Source of the DNA: JAZKFT01 sp039925965
GTDB lineage: Bacteria > Bacteroidota > Bacteroidia > Chitinophagales > Chitinophagaceae
Direction of reading: 5' to 3'
Length of the DNA: 64,000 nt
NCBI GenBank assembly: GCA_039925965.1
Contig: JBDSXW010000026.1
Span: forward strand, 1-64,000
Shown here one piece after another: positions 18,294 to 26,885 of the stretch (position 1 is the first letter of the stretch; the number at the start of each line of letters is the position of its first letter). Made by a program: the position numbers and the translations under genes. The notes beneath the pieces are model-generated. The model was not told where the DNA came from and did no database searches. It saw only the letters and a list, made by a program, of their open reading frames with translations.

Positions 18294-19538
18294 TTATTTC
18301 TTCCCAAACTTCTCCACCGACTTCGCAAATTCCGGATACTGTTGAGCGGCCGCTTCTAATGAGAGTCCGTCCACCGCAGCCTTCCAGGCTTGCTGCACGG
18401 CGGTTACACCTGCGGCGGTACCCATTGGATGGGCCATGATGCCACCGCCTGCCATGTAGAGCAGATCCACTGTTTTGGTACGGCGCCAGGTTTCGAAAGC
18501 CTGCCCGCCCCATTGGCCTGACGATACCACCGGCAACGGCCTTTTGTGGTCCCACATGGTTGCCAGGCAGGCTTCGATTGAATTCACGACACTATCGTCG
18601 GTTTCCCAGAATTTGTTTTGGATGCCGTTAACATGCATCTGGTCCACACCTGCCAGCCGCCATATTTTTTGGTAGGCCTTGAAATCAATACCGAGTAACG
18701 GATGCCGCGTCAACATGCCCCAGCCATTGCGGTGGCCGTGGATGACGAGTTGGCGCTGGTCGCATATCTTTTTGGCGGCTGCCAGGCCAATGCTGTTGAT
18801 GCTGATCATCGCACAGGTACCGCCTACCGCAACAATATGTTCATAGCGTCGCAGCATCTCATCTGTTTCCCCGGTGATGTTGAACGCAAACATTATCTTT
18901 TTACCTGTTTTATCTGCATAGGCATTCAGCACCTGCATGATTCCGTCCACCCGGTCTTCGAATTTTGAATTGCCCGAAGAAGACAAGAGTTCATCATCCT
19001 TTATAAAATCGACGCCGGCTTCGGCTAAGGTCTTTACCATCCCTGCCGTTTGGTCTACCGATAAACCGACAGAAGGTTTGATGATGGTGCCGATCAAAGG
19101 CCGATCGTAAGCCCCGGTTAATTGACGGCAACCTTCAATGCCAAAGGCAGGCCCCTGGTAGTGAGTGCCATAAGATTCCGGCAGCTCAATATCCATTAAC
19201 TTAAGACCAGTGAATTGGGTGATCTCGTACAAATTCCCCTGCAGCGTTGAGATCATCACCGGCAGGTTATAGCCAAAATTTTCTATACTCCAGGACACTC
19301 TCACCATGGCGCGATGGTACGTACCTGTAGCACTTGTGGCCCCGGGAATCGCAGGCTGGGAGACGGTTTCAAGATGCTCTACGCTTTCTACCCTTGCTGC
19401 AAATCGCTCTTTTAGCTCTGCGGTTTCACCAGGCACGGCTACGAAGGTTCCTGACGATTGCTCGCCGGCCAGCACCGCTGCCGCCTGCACCGGTTCGTAT
19501 GGTGTTTCAATATAATAGGTCGCTACAATTCTTTCCAT
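18294..19538 (-). CDS. RuBisCO-like protein (RLP), D-apionate pathway type
   Basis: 414-residue form IV RuBisCO homologue. Seen: TIIKPSVGLS with K154 (K175 of RuBisCO) but Ser in place of K177; FIKDDE with K180, D182 and E183, the carbamylated lysine and magnesium ligands; HGHRNGWG (H269-R270); H302 and K309 in MHVNGIQNKF (H327 and the loop-6 K334); SSGQWGG and AGGGIMAHPMG phosphate-binding segments. The near-complete site suggests a catalytically active enolase-type enzyme. RLPs with this signature act on 3-oxo-isoapionate 4-phosphate as decarboxylase (OiaX) or transcarboxylase/hydrolase (OiaT); I cannot tell which. It is the last gene of the operon SSS > GH78 > GH127 > RLP, 10 bases after GH127. 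Confidence 0.88.
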   Translation of the reverse strand: MERIVATYYIETPYEPVQAAAVLAGEQSSGTFVAVPGETAELKERFAARVESVEHLETVSQPAIPGATSATGTYHRAMVRVSWSIENFGYNLPVMISTLQGNLYEITQFTGLKLMDIELPESYGTHYQGPAFGIEGCRQLTGAYDRPLIGTIIKPSVGLSVDQTAGMVKTLAEAGVDFIKDDELLSSSGNSKFEDRVDGIMQVLNAYADKTGKKIMFAFNITGETDEMLRRYEHIVAVGGTCAMISINSIGLAAAKKICDQRQLVIHGHRNGWGMLTRHPLLGIDFKAYQKIWRLAGVDQMHVNGIQNKFWETDDSVVNSIEACLATMWDHKRPLPVVSSGQWGGQAFETWRRTKTVDLLYMAGGGIMAHPMGTAAGVTAVQQAWKAAVDGLSLEAAAQQYPEFAKSVEKFGKK

Positions 19539-19548
19539 GGTTATTTGT

Positions 19549-21765
19549 TTATCTGATCAACGGCATCCACACTGTCATATCCGTATTGCCACGATTGGCC
19601 CAGGCGTAATATGGAATCAGTTTTATTTTTACAGGTGTCGCATTGTCGTTGAGTTCTTTATACAACGTATGCTTCCATCCGGCATTTGACAATAACCGGG
19701 CCTCTCCTTCCAGACCCATCACATTACCGTTATCAATCTTCATCGATTTGTTTTGAAATTTAATCGACGCTGGAATGGCTATTTCAAATACGTTTTGTCC
19801 TGCCGGCAGATCCGGTGATTCAAGGCAATAGACTATGGGGCCACGCTTTACTGCCACCTGGTTTCTCGTAGCTTCCACCAGCGGGTTTGATTCAATTAAA
19901 GTTGCAGGCATGCTGAGTTGCAGCTCGATTTTATCACCAGCTTTCCAGGTTCTTCCGGCTACTACATAACCATTTTCCCGATCCATGACAGATGGTGTTT
20001 TCCCGTTGATGATAAGTCGGTAGGACTTGCACCAATCCGGTATCCTCAGGTAAATATTCACCGGTTTATTTGTTGGTTGCGTCATGGTGATAGTGATATT
20101 TCCGTCCCAGGGATAATTGGTTACCTGCTCCAGTGCAATAGCGGTACCGCCCTTAAGTTTAGTGGCCATGGTATTGCCGCCGTAAAGGTTTACGTACAAT
20201 CCCTTCTCCCCAATGCTATACATGTAATTATTTACTTCTGCAATGGTGCGGATCACATTGGGTGGGCAACAGTTGCTCTTGCTGATATACTTCGAGCGAC
20301 CGCCGCTCCAGCGCAGATCATAGGGATAATCTTTGTCTGCCGCCAGGGGATTGGTATAAAAGAATTTATTCCCATCCATACTGATGCCGCTGAGAACACT
20401 GTTGTATAATTCGAGCTCTACAAGATCTGCATATTTAGATTCGCCAGTTACCTGTAACATACGCCAGTTCCAGAGCAGATTGCCAATGTTGGCGCAGGTT
20501 TCGTTGTGGGCGGTAAGGTTGGGTAATTGGTATGCCTTACCATAAGCCTGTTGTATTTTTTGAATGGAATCCGGCTTGTACGAAATAGCTTCCTGCGACA
20601 AGCCATCATATAGTGCACCACAGCCACCGGTGATATACATCTTGCGGTTGGTTACATCATCCCACATGGTGTCGAGGGTATGCATCAGGCTGGCGTCACC
20701 GGTTTCGGCATATACATCCGCTACGCCGGCAAATAAATAATTCGCCCTTACTGCATGGCCATTCACTTCGGTCATATTACGAAACGGTAGTCTATCACTA
20801 TTATCGTCTGTGCCCTCGCTCATGCCGCGGATGTCAATCAGTTTTTTTGCGAGGTCCAGGTATTTTTGTTCACCGGTGGTACGGTACATTTCGGTGATAC
20901 CCATATAGTGCGAAGGGCAGATGGCGTTGCGGGCCTGCTCGGGTGTTGCCTTGTTGTAAAAGTAGATCAAAAATTCGGTTGCTTTTTTGGCAACATCCAG
21001 TAACGATGTTTTACCCGTGGCCCGAAAATGCACACAGGCTGCGGTCATCAGGTGGCCAAAATTGTAAGCCTCAAAGCTCAGTTTATCATCAAAGGTTTCG
21101 CCTTTACCAGTTTTCTTTTGCTCGATGATCGACTTTGTGTACACGTAACCATCTTCCCGTTGGGCTTTGGCAATTACAGCAATGGCATCGTCCATCATGG
21201 CATCCAGTTTTTTGTCTTTGGTAGATGCATACAATGCCGCTACGGCTTCGAGGGTTTTATAGAAATCGCCATCGTGAAAAGAAGGCCCGCGGAAGCGACC
21301 GGTATCCAGCCCTGCTGCTATGCGGAAGTTCTGGAAGGCATAGCACATGGTTTTACTGGTATAGGTTTCCCATAGATGTGGCACCATAGAATCTTTGCAA
21401 ACCTGGAAGCGCTCGGCCCAAAAACCTTTGGTCCATTTTACATCGCTCATACCGATGCTTGAAAGTTTTGCGTAGGGACTTTTATCGGTGTTTACGAGGC
21501 TGGTTTGGGCTGGGGCATTTAGGGCAAGGAGGACAATTATTGAAGTGCATAATGCTATTCTTGTGAGGGCTTCGATTCCCGGCCTTTTTGCCCCCGGTCC
21601 CCTCCCGAAATTATCGGGATAAATTCCGGGGTGCCTCTGTGTGGCTTCTTGTGGCCACGCGTTTTCAGGCTCGCCTTTTATGCATGCACCAGCAGTGCAG
21701 GGCATGGATTCTAAAATTGTGTCTTCACTTTCACGCTCCTCAAAATATTGCTTCCTATTTTTCAT
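19549..21765 (-). CDS. GH127 (DUF1680) glycosidase
   Basis: (alpha/alpha)6-barrel enzyme; family members are beta-L-arabinofuranosidases, and one RG-II member is reported to remove aceric acid. The metal/nucleophile site is visible: E422 and C424 in AHNETCANIGN, and C499-C500 in SNCCPPNV. The position that I align with acid/base Glu322 of HypBA1 is Q406 (QQAYGKAYQLPN). The first 85 residues are odd: a hydrophobic leader (IALCTSIIVLLALNAPAQ) sits behind about 65 residues (GRGPGAKRPG..) encoded by intergenic-type repeat DNA, so the true start is uncertain. Lies 6 bases after GH78 and 10 before the RLP. Confidence 0.88.
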   Translation of the reverse strand: MKNRKQYFEERESEDTILESMPCTAGACIKGEPENAWPQEATQRHPGIYPDNFGRGPGAKRPGIEALTRIALCTSIIVLLALNAPAQTSLVNTDKSPYAKLSSIGMSDVKWTKGFWAERFQVCKDSMVPHLWETYTSKTMCYAFQNFRIAAGLDTGRFRGPSFHDGDFYKTLEAVAALYASTKDKKLDAMMDDAIAVIAKAQREDGYVYTKSIIEQKKTGKGETFDDKLSFEAYNFGHLMTAACVHFRATGKTSLLDVAKKATEFLIYFYNKATPEQARNAICPSHYMGITEMYRTTGEQKYLDLAKKLIDIRGMSEGTDDNSDRLPFRNMTEVNGHAVRANYLFAGVADVYAETGDASLMHTLDTMWDDVTNRKMYITGGCGALYDGLSQEAISYKPDSIQKIQQAYGKAYQLPNLTAHNETCANIGNLLWNWRMLQVTGESKYADLVELELYNSVLSGISMDGNKFFYTNPLAADKDYPYDLRWSGGRSKYISKSNCCPPNVIRTIAEVNNYMYSIGEKGLYVNLYGGNTMATKLKGGTAIALEQVTNYPWDGNITITMTQPTNKPVNIYLRIPDWCKSYRLIINGKTPSVMDRENGYVVAGRTWKAGDKIELQLSMPATLIESNPLVEATRNQVAVKRGPIVYCLESPDLPAGQNVFEIAIPASIKFQNKSMKIDNGNVMGLEGEARLLSNAGWKHTLYKELNDNATPVKIKLIPYYAWANRGNTDMTVWMPLIR

Positions 21766-21771
21766 TCGCTG

Positions 21772-24021
21772 CTATTTAACTGACTGGTAACTGATGCTGT
21801 ATGTTTTGTAGGGCTGCATGGTGAACTCATATAGATTGCTGCCTTTATTTGTTATGGTTCCGTTTTTTGCAGTGGGTGTGGTGGTGCTTTTGAAGCGCAG
21901 GGTGCCCACTCCTTCTGCGGTGGTGATGTTGATTTCGCTGGTGCTACATTTGAGTGCGACAGCGCTCTGGGGTGTGGGTACACGTCCTTCCATCCACTGC
22001 AGGCCGCCGAGGTTGGGCACTACATCATATGTGGCATAGCCGGGCGAAGTGGGCTTTACACCAAGGTAGTATTTACCCAGCAAATAAATAGGGCTGGCAC
22101 CCCAGGCATGGCAGAGACTTTTGCCAAACTCGCGGCCATACATGGCGAGGTGTTCGGCACCTTTTTTAGTGGGATTGTACTCTTCCCAAAACGTGGTGGC
22201 GCCTAACTTTAGCATGCCGCCCCAGTAGTCTTTTATTTCTTTGAGCACATAGCTTTGTTCGCCCATGGCACATAAAGATTCCAACTCATAGAAGCGCATA
22301 TAGGGCGTGGTAATTTTTTGGATATTGTCGTTTAGTAAAACTGACTTTTTCACTTGCTCCTTTTGCTGCTGGGTGAAGTAGTCGAAGAAGATGGAAAACA
22401 TGTTGGAATAGCGGGTCACATTTTCGGTTTGTTTGCCATCTACGCGGCTATGCACAAGGGCTTGTTTGTCTTCGTTCCAATAGATAGAAAATATTTTGGT
22501 TTTGAGATCGGCCGCGTATTGGTTGTACCTGGTGGCATCTGTTTTTTCATTGGCGATGTCGGCACAAAGACCCATGGTTTCGAGGCTGCGGCAAAGCAAT
22601 AGTTGCTCAAAACTTACTTCGCCTTTTTTGCTGAGTTTATCTGCCCAGTCGATAAAGATCCAGTCGCCCGGCTTGCCTTCCATCAGGCCGTCTTTATTGC
22701 GGCGACCAAGGCAGTATTCCATCAGGCTCTGCATTCGGGGATAAAATTGAGTAATAAATGTTTTATCACCGGTGTACAAGTAATAATCATAGATACCGAG
22801 GAACCAGTAAAAAGTATAATCCATGATAGTATTGATATGGCCGGTAACCGGGTCCTTGCCGCGTAGGGCCAGCAGTGTTCTCGAGACCGTTTCTTTATCA
22901 AAATACAGGTAGTAATTCATGAGGTAACTCTGGTAAGCGTCGCCACTCCAAACCCAGCGGTCGCGTTTGATACCATCGATAAAAAACTCCCTTGTATTGA
23001 GTCGGAACGTGTATTTGGAAACCTCATAAATTTTATTGATCTCTTCATCCGAGCATTTGAAAGAGCCATTCTCTTTTACATCTGCATACTCGTAGAGCAT
23101 GGTGAGGGAATCTACAGTTACCGTTCCGTCGGTAACCATATTTACATAGCGGAATGCTTTGGAAAGCACCATTACGGAATCGATTTTCTTAGCCTGATTA
23201 CATGCAAGCCTGTCGAGGGTTACAGCTCCTTTCTCACTCATGGCTTCTTCTTTACTTTCGCCATAATACAACGTTATATTGCCATTGCCTTTAACGCCAT
23301 GCAGCCTTACAAATCCAAAGGTCTCCTTACCGAAATCGAAAAGTTTAGCAGTGCCATTCTTCGTAATAGCTACCGGCCGCTGTGGTGTGGTGGGAAGTTT
23401 GAATAATGAGGGAGGCCTTGCAGGATCCTTAAAATTCCAGCTGCCTGCGTTGAGCCATTTGGTGGCGGATATATCGGATGTCTTACCCGTTTCGTCGATC
23501 CATTCCTTGTCCTCGAAAGTAACGAGCCAGCTGGCATCGGATACAATAGTTGCGCCTTTTACAAGGATAGCGGGCACTTCGGCCTGGTTAAAAACCTTCA
23601 CGTTGATCTTGTGTTTTCCGGCAGGCACGGTAATCACTTTCGGCGTGCCTTCCAATGGCTGTCCGTCAAGTTTTACGTTATAGCTGCCTTCGGCAAAAAT
23701 GGATACCCGCTCTGGCTGAGTCAGGTTAAATTCTTTGTGAAAATCCATCAGTGGATAATGGTTGTCCACCTTCCAGAATACCGGGAAAAATGTGCCCCGA
23801 TCGGTGCGGCGATTCTCCATTTTATTAGCGAGGTCTATTTCAAAATCGCCGGGATACCAGATCCAGGTGGCCATTTGCGCATTGGAAACAAACACTGAAC
23901 AGAGGATGCCCAACAGCATTACAGAACGTACAAGAGTCCCGAAATAATCGGGATGTCTCATGCGACGCAACCGATGCTTCATAGTAGTACTTGCTCCTGG
24001 CTCAAAAGAAATTGTAGTCAT
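21772..24021 (-). CDS. GH78-type alpha-L-rhamnosidase
   Basis: Secreted (alpha/alpha)6 glycosidase with N-terminal beta-sandwich domains (about 50-320) and a C-terminal beta domain. The motif D349-G-I-K-R-D354-R-W-V-W-S-G-D361 corresponds to the acidic DGxxRDRxxWxGD signature, and E613/E614 in TTFWEEYNP is the candidate general base. The listed first 33 residues include HPDYFGTLVR, encoded by a dispersed repeat; the real leader is probably the segment around MLLGILCSVFVSNAQ, so the start is likely one of the internal ATG codons. Second gene of the SSS > GH78 > GH127 > RLP operon, three bases after the symporter gene. Confidence 0.85.
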   Translation of the reverse strand: MTTISFEPGASTTMKHRLRRMRHPDYFGTLVRSVMLLGILCSVFVSNAQMATWIWYPGDFEIDLANKMENRRTDRGTFFPVFWKVDNHYPLMDFHKEFNLTQPERVSIFAEGSYNVKLDGQPLEGTPKVITVPAGKHKINVKVFNQAEVPAILVKGATIVSDASWLVTFEDKEWIDETGKTSDISATKWLNAGSWNFKDPARPPSLFKLPTTPQRPVAITKNGTAKLFDFGKETFGFVRLHGVKGNGNITLYYGESKEEAMSEKGAVTLDRLACNQAKKIDSVMVLSKAFRYVNMVTDGTVTVDSLTMLYEYADVKENGSFKCSDEEINKIYEVSKYTFRLNTREFFIDGIKRDRWVWSGDAYQSYLMNYYLYFDKETVSRTLLALRGKDPVTGHINTIMDYTFYWFLGIYDYYLYTGDKTFITQFYPRMQSLMEYCLGRRNKDGLMEGKPGDWIFIDWADKLSKKGEVSFEQLLLCRSLETMGLCADIANEKTDATRYNQYAADLKTKIFSIYWNEDKQALVHSRVDGKQTENVTRYSNMFSIFFDYFTQQQKEQVKKSVLLNDNIQKITTPYMRFYELESLCAMGEQSYVLKEIKDYWGGMLKLGATTFWEEYNPTKKGAEHLAMYGREFGKSLCHAWGASPIYLLGKYYLGVKPTSPGYATYDVVPNLGGLQWMEGRVPTPQSAVALKCSTSEINITTAEGVGTLRFKSTTTPTAKNGTITNKGSNLYEFTMQPYKTYSISYQSVK
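23927..24007. repeat. 81-bp 5'-end element, copy 1
   Basis: Contains the small palindrome TCCCGAAATAATCGGGA. By eye about 71 of 81 positions match the copy at 32001-32081. It overlaps the first codons of the GH78 gene and, read on the minus strand, encodes the shared peptide HPDYFGTLVR. Confidence 0.8.
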
Positions 24022-24024
24022 AAA

Positions 24025-25614
24025 TTAATGTCCGTTAAAGATGATGTATAAGGTAAGGATTACAAGCCCCAGCAAGCCAAATAATATTTTTACCTGCCTG
24101 CTGGTTTTGGGTATTTCATTTAGTTCGGGTGCTGCCTTCACTTTGTTTTTATCAACCAAAGAAATAATTACCGCTGCTGCAGACAATGTAAGAAATAAAT
24201 AAAACGACACTAAAAAGTAATGGGGCCACCAGGTGTTGGCTCCTGTCTCTTTATTGGGTGGCAAAATCCACAAGTTTAACATGCCCACAAAGAGGCTGAT
24301 GAAAGAACCTACAGACAATATAATATTCACAGCCAGCTTAGTAGTGCGTTTCCAAAACACACTCAATAAAAATGTGACTGCAAGCGGCGGCGCCAAATAC
24401 CCAAGTATAGATTGAAAGATATCGAACAGGGTTTTGCCTTTTATATTATCCAATGCAACGGCCATTAACACTGCCAATATGCAACCTCCGATTACCACCA
24501 ACCGGCCAACGGTAACCTGCTGCTTTACCGTGGCGTTTTTATTGATGTTGTTTACATAAATATCTTTTGTAAAAACAGTGCTTAAAGCGTTGAGCGACGA
24601 ACCGATAGTGGCCACGAGAACGGCAATCAACACGCAAATAACCAGGCCATTTAAGCCTGACGGAAACAAATTAGTAACCATGGTCATATACGCCAATTTA
24701 TCATCACCCATATTTGGGTATAACACATAGCAGATAATCCCCGGCAAAATAAACATGGGCAATGCCAGCACTTTTAACCAGCCTATAAAATTAACGCCCA
24801 ATTGCCCTTGCTTTAAATTTTTGGCACCCAGTACGCTTTGTACCATACTTTGATCGGTGCAAAAAAAGGCGACTGCTGAAACAGGATAGCCCAATAAAAT
24901 AGCATGCCATGGATAGCCTGCGTCTGAAGCCGGCTTCGTGAGGTTCCAGAAATGTGCCGGCGTTTTAGCAGCCAATGCGGATATGCCGCCAATTTTTTGC
25001 AGGCCCAGGTACGTTAATGTGAGGGAGACGATAATCAATAACAGCATCTGGAACACATTCACTTTTGCAATGGCTTTTAATCCGCCCATGAACGTAAACA
25101 AACCGGAAAACGCTACCAAAGCAATAGTGGATTGCCACATCGGAATGCCTAGAATTTGCCGCACCAGAATACCGCCGCTAAATAAACCCAGCGACAACCA
25201 ACTGATTAGAATTTTTATGAGTGCGTAGCCAGCTAAAATATCCTGTGTGCTTTTTCCATAGCGCTTGCCCATAAATTCTGGCATGGTACTTACTTTACTG
25301 GCGATGTACCTGGGTGCAAAAACCATGGCCAGTAGCAATAAAAAAACAAAAGCATACCACTCGAAATTTCCGCCCACAATACCTGCCGTGTAGCCAATAC
25401 TGGCAAAGGCTAATAACGAAGAAGGCCCTACGTTGGTTCCCCACATATTAAAACCGATACTATACCAGCTGAGCGAGTTTTGAGCAAGAAAAAGGGTTTC
25501 GCCCTTCTTCTTATTTCTAAAACTGGCGATGTAGCCGATGACCAATAAAGCCACGAGGTAGACGGCAATAATGGCGAAGTCGAGGCCGGTGAGTTTATCG
25601 TAGATTTTGTTCAC
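24025..25614 (-). CDS. SSS-family sodium:solute symporter 1
   Basis: About 13-14 transmembrane helices of the sodium:solute symporter (SGLT/PutP) family. Typical stretches are FNMWGTNVGPSSLLAFASIGY near the first core helices, FMGGLKAIAKVNVFQ, and SSLNALSTVFTKDIYV for the sodium-site helix. First gene of the operon with GH78, GH127 and the RLP, so the imported sugar is likely a product of those glycosidases (rhamnose, arabinose or a pectic branch sugar such as apiose). The 110-base upstream gap holds only low-complexity DNA. Confidence 0.9.
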   Translation of the reverse strand: MNKIYDKLTGLDFAIIAVYLVALLVIGYIASFRNKKKGETLFLAQNSLSWYSIGFNMWGTNVGPSSLLAFASIGYTAGIVGGNFEWYAFVFLLLLAMVFAPRYIASKVSTMPEFMGKRYGKSTQDILAGYALIKILISWLSLGLFSGGILVRQILGIPMWQSTIALVAFSGLFTFMGGLKAIAKVNVFQMLLLIIVSLTLTYLGLQKIGGISALAAKTPAHFWNLTKPASDAGYPWHAILLGYPVSAVAFFCTDQSMVQSVLGAKNLKQGQLGVNFIGWLKVLALPMFILPGIICYVLYPNMGDDKLAYMTMVTNLFPSGLNGLVICVLIAVLVATIGSSLNALSTVFTKDIYVNNINKNATVKQQVTVGRLVVIGGCILAVLMAVALDNIKGKTLFDIFQSILGYLAPPLAVTFLLSVFWKRTTKLAVNIILSVGSFISLFVGMLNLWILPPNKETGANTWWPHYFLVSFYLFLTLSAAAVIISLVDKNKVKAAPELNEIPKTSRQVKILFGLLGLVILTLYIIFNGH

Positions 25615-25620
25615 TGTATC

Positions 25621-25691
25621 GTTTAGAGGTTTAGAAGTTTAGGGTTTAGAAGTTTAGGGTTCACGAGTGCACAGGTTCACGAGTTTACAAG
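25621..25691. repeat. Low-complexity spacer (GTTTAGAA and TTCACGAG words)
   Basis: Repeated words GTTTAGAGGTTTAGAAG, GTTTAGGGTTTAGAAG and then GTTCACGAGTGCACAGG, TTCACGAGTTTACAAG. Lies between the Gfo/Idh/MocA and SSS genes, upstream of the latter. Confidence 0.75.
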
Positions 25692-25724
25692 TTGTTGTTG
25701 GTAGTTTTTTTCACGGTTGACGAT

Positions 25725-26792
25725 TCACGAAAGGTCGTAACCACTCAGGATGTCGGCTACTTTAACAGGCATGCCTGTTTGCAAGCTTTTGTCCATGGCT
25801 TGTAGTAGGGCGATGGTGCCAATGCCTTCTTTCATGTCGGGGTAGGCGGTAAAGTTTTGTTCTATGGAATCGACGAAGTATTCGAGATAATTCTGGTACT
25901 CACCGGCATGATGGCTCTGGCCCTCGAAGCGAAAATAATGCTTGAGCGTAGCATCGCCCCAGTGGATGATTTTTTCTTCGCCATCCTTGTTGGTGAGTGC
26001 ATATCGAAGTTCATGGTAATCGGCCTGGCTGGCGCCGATGGTACCTCGTAAAACGCAGCTCATTCCACTATCTCTTGCAGTGGGTTGGGTTGGGCCGGTA
26101 TAGCTGCCGCTTACCCTGGCGATTCTTCCGTCGGTAGCTTTAAAAATAAAATGCATCGTGTCTTCATTTTTAAGGCCGGCCGTTTTGCCATTGCTGCTGA
26201 TCATACCGTATCCCATTACCTGCTCAATATCGGCCATATAATACCGGATAAAATCAACCGGGTGGCTCAGGCCGCCATATAGCCATTTGAACGACCTTTC
26301 CAATGCCCATTTCTTTTCGAGAAACCAGCGGTGGTCTGCGTTGTAGTGGCTTTCGATGGTGATGAGTTCACCGATCTCGCCTTTTTCAAAATCGGCGCGC
26401 TGCCGTTTGTAGGGTTCAAAAAAACGGGAGCTCTGTCCTACAAAAACCTTTCTTCCGGACTGCTCCTGTAATGCGATCAGTTCTTTGGCCTTGCTGAGGT
26501 CGTCGATAAAGGGCTTGGTGCAGATCACATGTTTTTTATGTAACAGGGCTTGCTTTACATGCTCCGCATGCAAATGATCGGGGGTATAGATGGCGATAAT
26601 ATCGATGCTTTCATCGTCCAGCATTTCCTGGTAGTCGGTGGTATAATCGTATACCTTAAACTCGTCGGCCCGTTGCCGGGCTACCTCCAGGTTTTGATCG
26701 CAGATCAGTTTGAGATTGACCTTGCTGCTTTGCAATGCGGCTGACATGGTGCTGCGGCCTTCGCCAAGACCGAGAATTCCAAGGTTTAACAT
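25725..26792 (-). CDS. Gfo/Idh/MocA-family dehydrogenase
   Basis: NAD(P)-dependent sugar dehydrogenase, cytoplasmic. N-terminal Rossmann fold with LGILGLGEGRS, the conserved YTPDHLHAEH and the CTKPF motif (EKP in most members, with the lysine kept), then the substrate domain with LYGGLSHPVDFIRYY, where the histidine and aspartate are the usual catalytic pair. D-apiose dehydrogenase (ApsD) is a member of this superfamily, and the neighbours include an RLP and an OiaK-like kinase, so apiose oxidation is a fair guess; myo-inositol or other sugars cannot be excluded. Separate transcription is possible: 93 bases upstream of it hold a hairpin, and 110 bases downstream a low-complexity spacer. Confidence 0.85.
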   Translation of the reverse strand: MLNLGILGLGEGRSTMSAALQSSKVNLKLICDQNLEVARQRADEFKVYDYTTDYQEMLDDESIDIIAIYTPDHLHAEHVKQALLHKKHVICTKPFIDDLSKAKELIALQEQSGRKVFVGQSSRFFEPYKRQRADFEKGEIGELITIESHYNADHRWFLEKKWALERSFKWLYGGLSHPVDFIRYYMADIEQVMGYGMISSNGKTAGLKNEDTMHFIFKATDGRIARVSGSYTGPTQPTARDSGMSCVLRGTIGASQADYHELRYALTNKDGEEKIIHWGDATLKHYFRFEGQSHHAGEYQNYLEYFVDSIEQNFTAYPDMKEGIGTIALLQAMDKSLQTGMPVKVADILSGYDLS

Positions 26793-26847
26793 GAGTGTAT
26801 TTTTAATAATTCATTCAGATTGCTTTTAGGGAGGGCCTCATCCCCGG

Positions 26848-26869
26848 CCCTTCTCCTCTCGGAGAAGGG
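26848..26869. repeat. Perfect 9-bp hairpin between genes
   Basis: CCCTTCTCC, loop TCTC, GGAGAAGGG. It sits between the stop of the beta-helix/RhaM gene and the start of the dehydrogenase gene. No T-run follows on the minus strand, so an intrinsic terminator is not proven. The neighbouring words CCCCGGCCC and GTGCCTCTGTGT recur near 21590-21640, so it may belong to a dispersed repeat. Confidence 0.55.
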
Positions 26870-26885
26870 TGCCTCTGTGTCGATT

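Noticed and set aside
18294..19538. RuBisCO for CO2 fixation
   Set aside because: The K177 position is Ser, the sequence is of form IV type, and no phosphoribulokinase or Calvin-cycle gene is nearby.
26848..26869. Intrinsic terminator at the 9-bp hairpin
   Set aside because: There is no T-run after the stem on either strand and flanking words recur elsewhere, so a repeat is the safer label.
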